Source: Deltaproteobacteria bacterium (lineage in GTDB: Bacteria; Myxococcota_A; Polyangia; Polyangiales; JADJMO01). From it: a stretch of DNA of 64,000 bases. The stretch covers positions 1-64,000 of the forward strand of contig JACPFM010000159.1 in NCBI GenBank assembly GCA_016182965.1, in the 5' to 3' direction. Below the pieces are notes generated by a model. The model did not search any database, had not been told where the DNA came from, and was given only the letters and a program-made list of their open reading frames with translations. Of the stretch, positions 15,256-24,030 are shown piece by piece (position 1 is the first letter of the stretch; each line of letters starts with the position of its first letter). The position numbers and the translations under genes were made by a program.

Positions 15256-16535
15256 CCTGTCTCCGCGATTCGCGGCGCAGGCACGTCCTCCGCGGGGTGC
15301 GGCACCTCGTCGAGCCGTCGCAACTTGGGAAACCACCAGGCGAACAGGGCGACCACCAGCAGCGTGCCGGCGCCGCCGAGCACGACCGCGGGCACCACGC
15401 CGAGCCACGCGGCGGTGACGCCCGACTCGAACTCGCCGAGCTCGTTCGAGGCGCCGACGAACACGAGGTTCACCGCGCTCACCCGCCCGCGCATCGACGG
15501 CGGCGTGGCGAGCTGCACCAGCAACTGACGGATCACCACGCTGATCATGTCGGCGGCGCCGAGGACGAACAGCGCGACGAGCGACAGCCAGAGGCTGCGC
15601 GAGACGCCGAACACGATCGTCGCGAGCCCGAACACCGCGACCGACGCGTAGAGGACGGGCCCGAGGCGCCGGCGGATCGGTCGGTGCGCGAGGAAGACGG
15701 CCATCGCCGCGGCCCCGAGCGCCGGCGCGCTGCGGAGCAGGCCGAGCCCGACGGGACCGGCGTTCAGGATGTCGCGCGCGTAGATCGGCATCAGCGCGAC
15801 CGCCCCGCCGAACAGCACCGCGAAGAGATCGAGGGAGATCGAGCCGAGGACCAGCTTCTCGCGGAAGACGAAGCGCACGCCCGCGAGCAGCGTGTCGAGC
15901 GACGCAGAGGCGCGCTCGGAGCGGCCCGTGCGCACGCCGATCGAGGCTACGCCGATGAGCGCGCCGGCCGACAGCGCGGCCGAGGTCGCGTACACCAGCG
16001 CCGCCGCGCGCGACGGATCGCCGCCGAACGCGCCCTGCAGCGCGCCACCGAGCGCCGGCCCGACGATCGCGGCGATCTGCCAGATCGAGGACGACCACGC
16101 GACCGCGCTCGGAAAGTGCTCGACCGGCACGAGGTGCGGCAGCAGCGACTGGTTGGCCGGCCCGGCGAAGGTGCGCAGGGTGCCGAGCGCCACGGCGATG
16201 ACGTAGATCGGCGCGATCGACGGCGTGCCGCTCCGCGCGACGGCGAACAGCGAGAGCGACGCGCAGACCGCGCCGAAGTGGAAGCCGAGGAGGATGCGCC
16301 GCTTGTCGAAGCGATCGGCGACGTGGCCCGCGACCAGCGACAGCGCCGCGGCGGGCAGGAACTGCGCGAGCCCGACGAGGCCGAGATCGAGCGGGCGCCG
16401 TGTGACCTCGTAGACGTGCCAGCCTATCGCGACGGTCTGCATCTGACCGCCGGTCACCGACAGCGCCTTCGCGGTCATCACGAGGCGGAAGTCGCGGTGC
16501 TCGAACGCCGCGCGCGCGGTCACGGGCGGAGACAT
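15252..16535 (-). CDS. MFS transporter, EntS-like exporter
   Basis: This 427-residue inner-membrane protein has about twelve hydrophobic segments. It has the loop-2 signature GHVADRFDKRR and the FRLVMTAKALSVTGGQMQTVAIGW opening (shown in part) typical of the enterobactin-exporter (EntS)/tetracycline-like MFS group. ATPPSMRGRVSAVN after helix 10 is also characteristic of this group. The substrate is unknown. The stop codon TAG (15252-15254) lies inside the right terminal repeat of the foldback element, so insertion of the element probably set the present C-terminus. Confidence 0.85.
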   Translation of the reverse strand: MSPPVTARAAFEHRDFRLVMTAKALSVTGGQMQTVAIGWHVYEVTRRPLDLGLVGLAQFLPAAALSLVAGHVADRFDKRRILLGFHFGAVCASLSLFAVARSGTPSIAPIYVIAVALGTLRTFAGPANQSLLPHLVPVEHFPSAVAWSSSIWQIAAIVGPALGGALQGAFGGDPSRAAALVYATSAALSAGALIGVASIGVRTGRSERASASLDTLLAGVRFVFREKLVLGSISLDLFAVLFGGAVALMPIYARDILNAGPVGLGLLRSAPALGAAAMAVFLAHRPIRRRLGPVLYASVAVFGLATIVFGVSRSLWLSLVALFVLGAADMISVVIRQLLVQLATPPSMRGRVSAVNLVFVGASNELGEFESGVTAAWLGVVPAVVLGGAGTLLVVALFAWWFPKLRRLDEVPHPAEDVPAPRIAETG

Positions 16536-16539
16536 GCAC

Positions 16540-17664
16540 TCAGGGCTTGTTGCAGTCGTCGACCCAGCCCGTGCAGCCGCCGTCGGGCACCGGCTTCACG
16601 CGAAGGACGCCGAATGACGCGGGCTCCGCCGCGAACTGCAGCGCGAACGAGAGCGCGTCGCAGTCGGCGCCGCGATCCTTGTCGCGCGAAGGGTTGCTCG
16701 ACAGGTCGGCCGCGTTGCAGACCGTGAGCTTGGCGTAGTTGTAGGCGACCTTCGCGCTGTCGGAGCACAGCGGGACGCCCAGGAACGGCGCGTTCAGCGG
16801 CGCGATGGCCGTGAGGATGTTGCGCGTCGGCCAGCGGCCGGCGATCACCCCGTTCTCGAGGGCGTATCCGCTCGGGCGCTTGACGATCTTCGCGGTCATG
16901 ACCGCCTGCGAGAGCAGCAGCTCGATCGACTCGGGGCCGGTGCCGAGGACGAGCTTCACCCCGCCGAGCTTCGACGCGACGAGCACGCCGCCGCGCACGT
17001 ACGCGCTGGTGTCGACGAAGCGGGAGGCCGGCGGCCCCCCGTCGGAGGCGAGCGACGACGGATCGAGATCCCACGGGTCGCCGCCGTCCCACGACGGCCC
17101 CGCGTCGCTCGTGGTGCCCGAGGACAGGAAGACCGAGACCTCGACGACGCGATCGTCGAGGCCGCCGTTGTAGCCGCGGACCTCGGCGAGGATGCCGTAC
17201 TTGCCCTTGGTCATGTCGGCGTTGAGCCGGTCGGGGCTGAAGCTCGGCGACTGGGTGATGACCTTGAGCACGTCGCGGTTGAGGCTCAGATCCTGGCCGT
17301 TCGGCTCGTCGCAGTGCCGGCCGGCGTCGGGATCGCGCGGCTTGCACGCCTCGGGCGCGGGGCAGGTGCACCAGCCGTCGAGATCGAAGCCGGTGACCGG
17401 GTTCGGCGGATCGGTGGACAAGCCGACGCTGCGCAGCGCGACGATGAAGCTCACGTCGGCGTCGGCGGTGTCCTCGCTGGTCGGCGGCTCCGGCCACGTC
17501 GCCGGCACGCACCCCGCCTCCTCCGGCGGCACGCCCGTGTCGGCGACGGGCGGTGGCGCACGCAGCTCCGGCTCCTCGATGCCGAGGAGGGTGCTGCAGG
17601 CCATCCACCCGAACGGGGCGGTGAGCACCAGCGCGACCCAGGGCAACAGACGACGCGCGATCAC
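16540..17664 (-). CDS. Lipoprotein of the kinase/TPR operon
   Basis: This 374-residue exported protein has a signal peptide with LLPWVALVLTAPFGWMAC; Cys23 in WMAC is the probable lipidation site although the lipobox is weak. CSTLLGIEEPEL after the Cys is a start often seen in myxobacterial lipoproteins. An acidic, Pro-rich linker follows. The body contains several cysteines in CTCPAPEACKP and near the C-terminus (CTGWVDDCNKP) and no known catalytic motif. The GTG at 17664 overlaps the TGA of the upstream TPR/PEGA-like gene (GTGA), so translation is coupled. Function is unknown. Confidence 0.75.
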   Translation of the reverse strand: MIARRLLPWVALVLTAPFGWMACSTLLGIEEPELRAPPPVADTGVPPEEAGCVPATWPEPPTSEDTADADVSFIVALRSVGLSTDPPNPVTGFDLDGWCTCPAPEACKPRDPDAGRHCDEPNGQDLSLNRDVLKVITQSPSFSPDRLNADMTKGKYGILAEVRGYNGGLDDRVVEVSVFLSSGTTSDAGPSWDGGDPWDLDPSSLASDGGPPASRFVDTSAYVRGGVLVASKLGGVKLVLGTGPESIELLLSQAVMTAKIVKRPSGYALENGVIAGRWPTRNILTAIAPLNAPFLGVPLCSDSAKVAYNYAKLTVCNAADLSSNPSRDKDRGADCDALSFALQFAAEPASFGVLRVKPVPDGGCTGWVDDCNKP

Positions 17665-18632
17665 CACGCCCCCCGCAGCACCAGGCCGCCGCCGCTCTGC
17701 GCGAACCAGGGCGACAGCGCGGCGCTCTCCTTCGGCTTCTCGGTCTTCGGCGCGGTGAGCCACAGCGCGGCGCCGCCGGAGACGAGGGCCACGCCGACCA
17801 CGAACGCGACGGTCGACACGCGCGCGGCCGAGAGCGCGTCGTGGCGAAGATCGAACCCCTGTTGATCGCAGAGGTTGCCGTCGCAGTGCGACTTGGAGTC
17901 GCTCTGCAAAGACATCGCGCGCGCGCCGAAGAACGCGCCGAGGCCGATGCCGACGACGCCCGCGGCGCCGAGCCCGAGGGCCACCGTGCGCGTGGTGCCG
18001 AGCCCGGGGGGCGGCGGAGGCGGAGGCGGCGGGGGCGGCGGGGGCTTCGGGATCGCGCGGAGCTTCGGGACCTTCACGGTCGTCGAGTCCTTGGTCGCGA
18101 TCTCGACCTTCGTCGTCCACGGCTCGTGCTCCGGCGCGGTCGCCGAGACGACGTGCGTGCCTGGATCGACGTAGACGGCCGTGCCGTACGCGCCTTCGCC
18201 GACGACCGTGTCGTCGTGCTTCACCTCGAGGCCGGGGACCTTCGCCTCCACGAGGATGGTCAGCTGCGAGAGGAGCGGCTCGAGCGCCTTGGCGGCCTTC
18301 TTCGCCTCCTTCTCGCGCTGCGGCTGGTTGGCCTGCTTCGCGGCGGCGGCGACGTCGAGGTAGAGGTTCCACGCGCTGGCCGTCTTGCCGAGGTGCTCCC
18401 AGCAGCTGGCGAGGTTGAAGCGCATGCCGATGCCGGGGTTGAGGCGCGCGCCCTCCTCGAGCTTCGGGCACGCCTCGGCGTACTTGCCGGCCTTCATCAG
18501 CTTGCGCGCCTCCTCGAACAGGCTGCGCGCGGTCGCCGCGTCGGCGGCGCTCGGCCCCGCGTGCACCGGGCGCGCGGGGCACGACGCGACGATCGCGAGG
18601 AGCGCCGCGGCAGCGAGGAAGGTGGGCCGCAT
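17661..18632 (-). CDS. Exported TPR/PEGA-like membrane protein
   Basis: This 323-residue protein has a signal peptide (to about residue 25). A TPR-like helical region (residues 30-110; ARSLFEEARKLMKAGKYAEA, ASCWEHLGKTASAWNLY) is followed by a PEGA-like beta domain (about 120-190; LEVKHDDTVVGEGA, VDPGTHVVSATAPEHE). A run of thirteen prolines (about 197-209) leads to two C-terminal hydrophobic segments. Such proteins are frequent next to Ser/Thr kinases in myxobacteria. Its ATG overlaps the TGA of the kinase gene by one base (TGATG). The polyproline run would need EF-P for translation. Confidence 0.75.
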   Translation of the reverse strand: MRPTFLAAAALLAIVASCPARPVHAGPSAADAATARSLFEEARKLMKAGKYAEACPKLEEGARLNPGIGMRFNLASCWEHLGKTASAWNLYLDVAAAAKQANQPQREKEAKKAAKALEPLLSQLTILVEAKVPGLEVKHDDTVVGEGAYGTAVYVDPGTHVVSATAPEHEPWTTKVEIATKDSTTVKVPKLRAIPKPPPPPPPPPPPPPGLGTTRTVALGLGAAGVVGIGLGAFFGARAMSLQSDSKSHCDGNLCDQQGFDLRHDALSAARVSTVAFVVGVALVSGGAALWLTAPKTEKPKESAALSPWFAQSGGGLVLRGAW

Positions 18633-20022
18633 CAGTTCGGGTCGTCGAAGTATGGACTCGCCGTGGGCGGGCGCCCAGCGGGCTTTGCGCCGGGCTTCCC
18701 CGGCTTCGCGGCCGTGGTGGCGGCGGCGGGACCGCTCGGCGCCGGCTTGCTCGACGCGCTCGCTGCGACCGACGGCGCGGGCGCAGCGGCGTCGGCGCTG
18801 CTCTCGACCGCGACCGCGACCGTGTCGTCGGGCCCGGGCGTGGTCTCCGCGAACGCCGCGGCGGCCGGCGCGTCGCGACGAGGCGTGTCGCCGCGGGTGG
18901 CGGCCCAAAGACCCAGCGCGGCGGCGCTGCCGATCGTGGTCGCCGCGATCGCCGCGATCGCCGCCGCGCGACCGCGCGACCCGGTGGCCCCGCCGCGCGT
19001 GGTCCAGAGGCCTCGCAGGGTGGTGTCGCCGGTCTGCGGCGCCCCTTCGCGAGCCGCGGGCGTCACCGCCGGCGAGCGGAAGGAGCCGGAGCCGTTCGCC
19101 CGATCGCGTCGCTGGCGCTCCTCGGCCTCGCGCACCACCCGCTCGATCGCGTCGATCTGCGCCGCGCCGCGGATGCCGACGAAGCTCGCCAGCACGGTGG
19201 CCAGATCGAGCACCGACTGGAAGCGATCGCCAGGGTCCTTCGCGAGGCAGCGCGCGACCACCGCGTCGAGCCCCGGCGGGACGTCGCCGCGGAATCGGTC
19301 GATCGGCCGCGGCTTCTCCTCGAGCACGCGGATGCACAGCTCGGGGACCGTCTCGCCCTGCCACGGCGTGGCGCCGGTGAGCAGCTCGTAGAGGATCACC
19401 CCGAGCGCCCACACGTCCGAGCGCGGATCGGCCGCGCGCGCCGAGCGCATCGTCTCGGGCGCCATGTACAGCGGCGAGCCCATCAGCGTGCGCGTCGCGG
19501 TGAGCGAGAGATCGCCCTCGGCCTCCTCGAGCACCTTGGAGATGCCGAAGTCGAGCACCTTCACGGTGGCGCCGCCGGTGGAGGTGCGCGCGAGGAACAG
19601 GTTCGCCGGCTTCAGATCGCGGTGCACGATGCCGAGCGTGTGGGCCTCGGCGATCGCCTCGCACGCCTCGAGGACCGACTCGATCGCGTGCTGGACCGCG
19701 AGCGTGCCGTGTTCGCGAAGCACCGCGGAGAGATCGCGCCCCTCGAGGTGCTCCATCACCAGGTACGGCACCGCGCCCGGGAGCTCTCCGAGATCGAGGA
19801 TGCGCACGACGTGTTGGCTCTTCAGCTTGCTGCAGGCGCGACCCTCGCGGAGGAAGCGCGCGATGTCCTCGCGCGATCGGATCACCTGTCGAGCTTGGTG
19901 TGCCGCGCGGCGACGACGAGGCCCATGCCTCCCTGGCCGAGCACGCGCTCGACGCGGTACTTCCCGGCGATCACGTCGCCGGGCTGGGGGGTCGCGGCTG
20001 GATCGCGCCGCCAGGGCCACAT
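18632..20022 (-). pseudogene. Ser/Thr protein kinase gene broken at the ATP-lysine
   Basis: The ATG at 20022 opens a normal Pkn-type N-terminus (GDVIAGKYRVERVLGQGGMG, then LVVAARHTKLDR) that hits TGA at 19882-19884. The remaining kinase is open in another frame from VIRSREDIARFLREGRA onward, with HRDLKPANLF, DFGISK, a membrane segment (AAAIAAIAATTIGSAAALGLW, shown approximately) and an Ala/Pro-rich outer tail. Between LDR and VIRS the beta-3 strand with VAIK is missing. The frame offset fits a deletion of 3k+1 bases, about 16. A shorter protein could start from the GTG at 20020 but would lack the glycine loop and lysine. It heads the operon with the TPR/PEGA and lipoprotein genes. A real inactivation is likely; an assembly error is possible. 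Confidence 0.8.
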
Positions 20023-20128
20023 GGCCGGGAGTGTAGCGCGCGCGCCGCGTCCGACGCGATCGGACGCCGTCGATTGCGGGCGATTGCGATCGAACGCGAT
20101 CGAGCGCGCGTCACGCGCGCGTGACGGA

Positions 20129-20764
20129 TCAGGGCCTGCCGATGGCGCCTTCGATCGCCTCGATGAGCGCCTTGCGATGGAAGAGATCCTCCACGTAGTC
20201 GACCTCGCTCGTGTCGACGACCAGCGTCGGAGACGCCGTGTAGCCGGCGAACCACTGCTCGTAGAGCCGATCGAGCGACTTCAGGTAGCTGTTGGGGATC
20301 GCCTGCTCGTAGCCGCGGCCGCGCGCGCGGATGCGCTTGCGCAGCACGCGGACCGGGCACCGCAGGTACACGAGGAGATCGGGGGTGGTCAGCTCCGCGC
20401 GCAGACCTTCGTACAAGTCGCGGTAGGTGCGCCAGTCGCGCGTGTCGATGTGCCCGGCCTCGTGCAGGTACGCGGCGAACACCTCGGCGTCTTCGTAGAG
20501 CGAACGATCGAGCACCACCCCGCGCGCCGACGTCACGCCGAGCGCGCGCTCGAGCTCTCGCTGCATGCGGAACCGGCGCGTGAGGAAGAACAGCTGCGAG
20601 GAGAACGCCCAGCGCCTCATGTCGCCGTAGAAGTCGGCGAGGTAGGGGTTGTCCTCGTGCGGCTCGTAGAACGGCGCGAAGCCGAAGGTCTTGTCGAGCC
20701 ACTTCACGAGCGACGACTTGCCGGCTCCGATGTTGCCGGCGACCACGACGTATCGTGCGGGCAC
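20129..20764 (-). CDS. Deoxynucleoside kinase
   Basis: This 211-residue cytosolic enzyme phosphorylates deoxynucleosides for dNTP salvage. It has the P-loop GNIGAGKSS (residues about 10-18), the substrate-binding EPHEDNPYL, the DRS motif in VVLDRSLYEDAEVF and the LID-type Arg cluster RVLRKRIRARGRG. These place it in the dCK/dGK/dAK family rather than among thymidylate kinases. The length is usual. It is followed downstream, on the same strand, by the broken kinase operon after about 100 bases of no apparent content. Confidence 0.9.
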   Translation of the reverse strand: MPARYVVVAGNIGAGKSSLVKWLDKTFGFAPFYEPHEDNPYLADFYGDMRRWAFSSQLFFLTRRFRMQRELERALGVTSARGVVLDRSLYEDAEVFAAYLHEAGHIDTRDWRTYRDLYEGLRAELTTPDLLVYLRCPVRVLRKRIRARGRGYEQAIPNSYLKSLDRLYEQWFAGYTASPTLVVDTSEVDYVEDLFHRKALIEAIEGAIGRP

Positions 20765-20779
20765 CGTTCGAGGGTAGCC

Positions 20780-21733
20780 TCAGGCGAGGTCGCCGGACAG
20801 CTCGCGATCGACGGTGCCGATCAACGCCGAGAGCCGCGCGTCGTCGAGCTCCGCGGCGGCTGCGATGCGACCGAGCGCCGCGAGCTCGTGCTGGTCGAGC
20901 CCGTGGCTGACGAGGCCGATGAGCGCCGCGAGCTCGACGCCGAGCTCCGACAGACCGAGCGCCTTGAGCGACGCGCCGACCTGATCGCAGCGGGCGTCCA
21001 TGCCGTCGCTGGCCACCACCTCCTGCGCGCTCTCGATCATCTGCGCCATCGCCTCGTCGCCGAGATCGACGTTGCACAGCTCCTTCAGCACGCGGTGCAG
21101 GGCCGCGCGCTCGGCGTCGTCGGCGTGACCGTCGGCGATCGCGACCAGGCACCCGAGCTCGAGGATCGTCTGGATCGTCGCCATGCGCTCGTCCTCTCCG
21201 AGCGCGCCGAGCCGGTCGCGCAGCTCCCGCAACGAGGCCATCACCACCCCGAGCGAGCCGCGAGGCTGCTTCGGTTGGTAGCCCTCGATCGCGCGCTGGT
21301 GCTCGCCGAGCGTCTTCTCGAGCATCTTCTCCATGCCGGTCTTCGACAGCTTGCCGAGGCCGGAGACGAAGCCCTTCGCCGGGACCCACGACTCGAGGCG
21401 CACGCGCGTGCGCGCCTCGACCGGGGCGAGCGACTGGAAGCGCGCGATCATCCGCGCGCCGACGTTCGGCCCGTCGACGTAGCGACGGACCCACGTCGCG
21501 TCGGCGCCGTCTTCGATGACGAACTCTTCGTCCTGCGCGCGCCCGAGGATGCGCGTGAGCATGCGCAGCCGCCGCGCCTCCGGCGGGTGCTGCGGCGCCC
21601 AGCTCAGCTCGTGCCCGTGGTAGATGTGCTCGCGCACGTGCTGATCGAGGTCGAAGAACTGCTCGCGCACGACGTCGGGCGGCGCGGCGATTTCGAGGGT
21701 GGCGGTGGCGAGGAGCTGCAGGTCGTCCGGCAC
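20780..21733 (-). CDS. SRPBCC domain fused to TerB-like domain
   Basis: This 317-residue cytosolic protein combines an N-terminal SRPBCC/START-like ligand-binding domain (about residues 8-160; DVVREQFFDLDQHVREHIYH) with a C-terminal TerB-like helical domain (about 185-315; CLVAIADGHADDAERAALHRV). The ADG.....E signature is repeated in a weaker second form. TerB domains occur in tellurite resistance and metal-stress complexes. The GTG at 21733 is taken as the start because it begins the conserved domain and follows TATGCT by 7 bases, suggesting a leaderless transcript. An ATG-class start at 21817 would add a basic stretch without domain character. It lies 15 bases upstream of the deoxynucleoside kinase gene. 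Confidence 0.7.
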   Translation of the reverse strand: MPDDLQLLATATLEIAAPPDVVREQFFDLDQHVREHIYHGHELSWAPQHPPEARRLRMLTRILGRAQDEEFVIEDGADATWVRRYVDGPNVGARMIARFQSLAPVEARTRVRLESWVPAKGFVSGLGKLSKTGMEKMLEKTLGEHQRAIEGYQPKQPRGSLGVVMASLRELRDRLGALGEDERMATIQTILELGCLVAIADGHADDAERAALHRVLKELCNVDLGDEAMAQMIESAQEVVASDGMDARCDQVGASLKALGLSELGVELAALIGLVSHGLDQHELAALGRIAAAAELDDARLSALIGTVDRELSGDLA

Positions 21734-21826
21734 GGCCAGCGAGCATACCAAGCGACCGCCGACTCCGAGCGCGGCGCGACGAGAGAAGCCCCTTTTCTTT
21801 GCCGCCGGACGGGTCACGCTGTGCGG

Positions 21827-22555
21827 ATGTCCGCGGTCGTTCCGTCTCGTCGTCGCTTCGTCCTCGGCGCGCTCGGCGCGCTCGGCACCGTGACGGCCTC
21901 CGCGTGCGGCGGCTCCTCCAACGACGCGGCGAGCCGCGCCGCCCAGCCCAAGCCGACCACCACGCCGCCGATCGCCGACGGCTCCGTGACCGACGGCTCC
22001 CTGCCCGACGGTTGGGCCCCCGACACCACGTGGCCGACGCCCCAGTGCATGGAGACGGCGACTAACATCGAGGGCCCGTACTACCGCGCCGCGGCGCCGT
22101 TCCGCACCGATCTGCGCGCGGGCGTCGACTTCGGCGTGCCGCTCCTGCTACGCGGCCGCGTCTTCGGCGTCGGCTGCGCAGCGCCGCTCCTCGACGCGCT
22201 CGTCGACGTCTGGCAGGCCGACGGGGCCGGTCACTACGACAACGACGGCACGCTCTCGGTGCCGCCCGAGGCGTATCGGCTGCGCGGGCGTCAGCGCGTG
22301 TCGTCGAGCGGGCTCTATGAGGTCCGCACCGTCATCCCCGGCCACTATCTGAACGGGTCGCAGTACCGACCGGCGCACGTGCACGTGAAGGTCTCGGCGC
22401 CCGGCCACCGCGAGCTCACCACGCAGCTCTACTTCGAGGGCGACAAGTACAACGCCATCGATCCGTTCATCAAGAAGCCGCTGATCATGACGCTGCAAGC
22501 CGCCGCCGACGGCGAGCAGCGCGCGTGGTTCGACTTCGTGCTCGCTCCGGCCTGA
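21827..22555 (+). CDS. Exported intradiol dioxygenase-like protein
   Basis: This 242-residue protein has an N-terminal twin-arginine-like signal (SRRRFVLGALGALG) ending near ASAC, so it may be a Tat-exported lipoprotein. The body matches the intradiol ring-cleavage dioxygenase fold. NIEGPYYR supplies one Tyr ligand, DVWQADGAGHYDN another, and RPAHVHVKV supplies the His ligands of the non-haem iron. Such exported forms are known among proteins acting on catechols or protocatechuate, but the substrate here is unknown. It is divergent from the SRPBCC-TerB gene, with about 90 bases between start codons. Confidence 0.85.
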   Translation: MSAVVPSRRRFVLGALGALGTVTASACGGSSNDAASRAAQPKPTTTPPIADGSVTDGSLPDGWAPDTTWPTPQCMETATNIEGPYYRAAAPFRTDLRAGVDFGVPLLLRGRVFGVGCAAPLLDALVDVWQADGAGHYDNDGTLSVPPEAYRLRGRQRVSSSGLYEVRTVIPGHYLNGSQYRPAHVHVKVSAPGHRELTTQLYFEGDKYNAIDPFIKKPLIMTLQAAADGEQRAWFDFVLAPA

Positions 22556-22612
22556 TCAGCGGTCGAGGTACTCCGACGCGCCTGCCGCCTCAGGTGGCCG
22601 GGGCGCCGGTCG

Positions 22613-22720
22613 CAGTCGTCAGTCGTCAGTCGTCAGTCGTCAGTCATCAGCCGGAGCACACACGGGGAACGCCGTGTACCGCGCGGCGAGCTGACGACTG
22701 ATGACCGAGGACTGATGACC
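22613..22720. repeat. CAGTCGT heptamer array with inverted arm
   Basis: Five consecutive CAGTCGT heptamers (22613-22647, the last as CAGTCAT) are followed after about 45 bases by an inverted stretch, CTGACGACTGATGACC and GGACTGATGACC (22691-22720). The whole could fold as a hairpin. It fills most of the 226-base gap between two gene ends and holds no gene. The same heptamer recurs at 39895-39925 (inverted) and 47228-47304. Confidence 0.8.
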
Positions 22721-22782
22721 CGGCCTTCGCGAGCAGCGACACGGCGGGTGTCCAGAATTTGGCGACCGCTACCAGTACCGAC

Positions 22783-23217
22783 TCAGAGCGTTCGGCACAT
22801 TTCGTTCGAGAGCTCGGACTTCAGCCCGCTGCGCTCGGTCTGGACGCGGTAGCAGAACTTGCCGGGCGCGTAGGCGCCGCTGTCGTGGATGTTCGTGGCC
22901 TTGCCGCTGAGCGTGTAGGCGATGGCGTACTCGCCGTCGTTCTTCTTGCGGAGGAGATAGACCTTCGAGAGGCCGGTGTCGTTCAGCTTCCAGCTCACGT
23001 GGAGGTTCGAGCCCATGATCGCGACGCTGTAGACGCGCGGCGTGATGGGCGGGGCCGGCGCGTCGACCGCGGCTTCGTCCACGGCGCCGGTGTCTTCGAC
23101 CGCGGTCTCGTCGGTCGTTCCCGTGTCGTCGGCCGCGGGGGCGGGCGACGAGGGGTTTTCGCCGCCGCACGCAGCGAGGAGGAGGGCGGGGCAGAGGAGC
23201 AGCGCGCGGATCGACAT
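22783..23217 (-). CDS. Lipoprotein with Fn3-like domain
   Basis: This is a 144-residue lipoprotein. The signal peptide ends in LLAAC (Cys17), and the following linker (about residues 18-58) is dominated by Asp, Thr, Glu and Ala. The C-terminal 85 residues (RVYSVAIMGSNLHVSWKLND, YLLRKKNDGEYAIAYTLSG, KFCYRVQTERSG) have the strand order and W/Y positions of a fibronectin type III-like domain, with a possible disulphide between the two Cys. It probably mediates binding at the cell surface. It is 52 bases downstream of the Hcp-like lipoprotein gene on the same strand. Confidence 0.75.
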   Translation of the reverse strand: MSIRALLLCPALLLAACGGENPSSPAPAADDTGTTDETAVEDTGAVDEAAVDAPAPPITPRVYSVAIMGSNLHVSWKLNDTGLSKVYLLRKKNDGEYAIAYTLSGKATNIHDSGAYAPGKFCYRVQTERSGLKSELSNEMCRTL

Positions 23218-23269
23218 GGGCCGTTCTCCTTACTCTACGTTCACTGGACCTGCCATGTGACCCGGGCGG

Positions 23270-23866
23270 TCACTTCCCGGCGTCCGCCGGCTCGCCAACA
23301 TTCCACCGGACCCCGTCGATCTCGACGACGTCGAAGTCGAAGCTGACGTCCTCGACCTCTGGGTCGCCCGTGACCGGCTCGAGGGCGCCGACGGTCGCGC
23401 CGATCAGGGTGACGGTGCGGATCCGGCCCTCACCGGCCGGGGTCTTCTGAATGAACTCGAACTCCACGCGCTCGAGCAGCTCGTTGGTGCGCAGGGCCTC
23501 GAGGAGCAACGGCGTCGCCAGGCCAGCCTTCTTGGTGAGCACGATGGTGCCGTGCGCGCGCTTGCCGGTCGCCTGTCCGCTCGCCACGTCGCGCGGCGAC
23601 TTCACGTTGTAGTGGAACGAGATCCCCGGGATCTTCTCGCCACGCCCCGCGCCGCCGACGTCGCCCGGAAGCAGGCCCTGCGGCGCTCGCCGGAGGATGG
23701 TCACCGAGAAGTCGCCGCCCGCCGCGTTGAACAGGGCGCGCGAGAGGCCGCCGGCGAGCGCGCTCGTCTGGCCCTCGTCGCCTGAGCGGTCCGCCGAGTT
23801 CACGGCGCAACCACCGAGCACCAGGGCAGCCGCGACGATCATCGAGGAAACGCGGGCATTGCGCAT
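23270..23866 (-). CDS. Lipidated Hcp-like (T6SS tube-fold) protein
   Basis: This 198-residue protein has a signal peptide and lipobox LGGC (Cys20). Residues about 70-175 follow the Hcp1 pattern: IPGISFHYNVKSPRD, GQATGKRAHGTIVLTKKAG, TPLLLEALRTNELLERVEFEF, RTVTLIGATVGALEP. Hcp proteins form the inner tube of type VI secretion systems and are normally cytosolic until secreted. A form with a Sec-type lipoprotein signal would instead sit on a membrane. No other T6SS gene is in the window. An independent surface or ring-forming role is the simplest reading. The Hcp assignment is pattern-based, without a search. Confidence 0.65.
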   Translation of the reverse strand: MRNARVSSMIVAAALVLGGCAVNSADRSGDEGQTSALAGGLSRALFNAAGGDFSVTILRRAPQGLLPGDVGGAGRGEKIPGISFHYNVKSPRDVASGQATGKRAHGTIVLTKKAGLATPLLLEALRTNELLERVEFEFIQKTPAGEGRIRTVTLIGATVGALEPVTGDPEVEDVSFDFDVVEIDGVRWNVGEPADAGK

Positions 23867-24030
23867 CGGAGACCTCCCAGGGGGGATGAGGTGGGTGATG
23901 TGGGTGCGGGACCCTAGGACCTCACGGATGAGTCTGCAAGTGGCTGATTCGTTGCGTCGTGCTCCCCCTCACGCGACAAGGGGCGATGCCCCTCGCGGCC
24001 CTGCCCCTCACGGCCATGCCGCTCGCCGTG

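Noticed and set aside
22613..22650. Possible CRISPR-like repeats
   Set aside because: The heptamers are directly contiguous with no spacers and a 7-base period; the same holds at 39895 and 47228. No cas genes are present.
23270..23866. Part of a type VI secretion locus
   Set aside because: No tssB/C, vgrG, clpV or membrane-complex gene is in the window and the protein has a lipoprotein signal.
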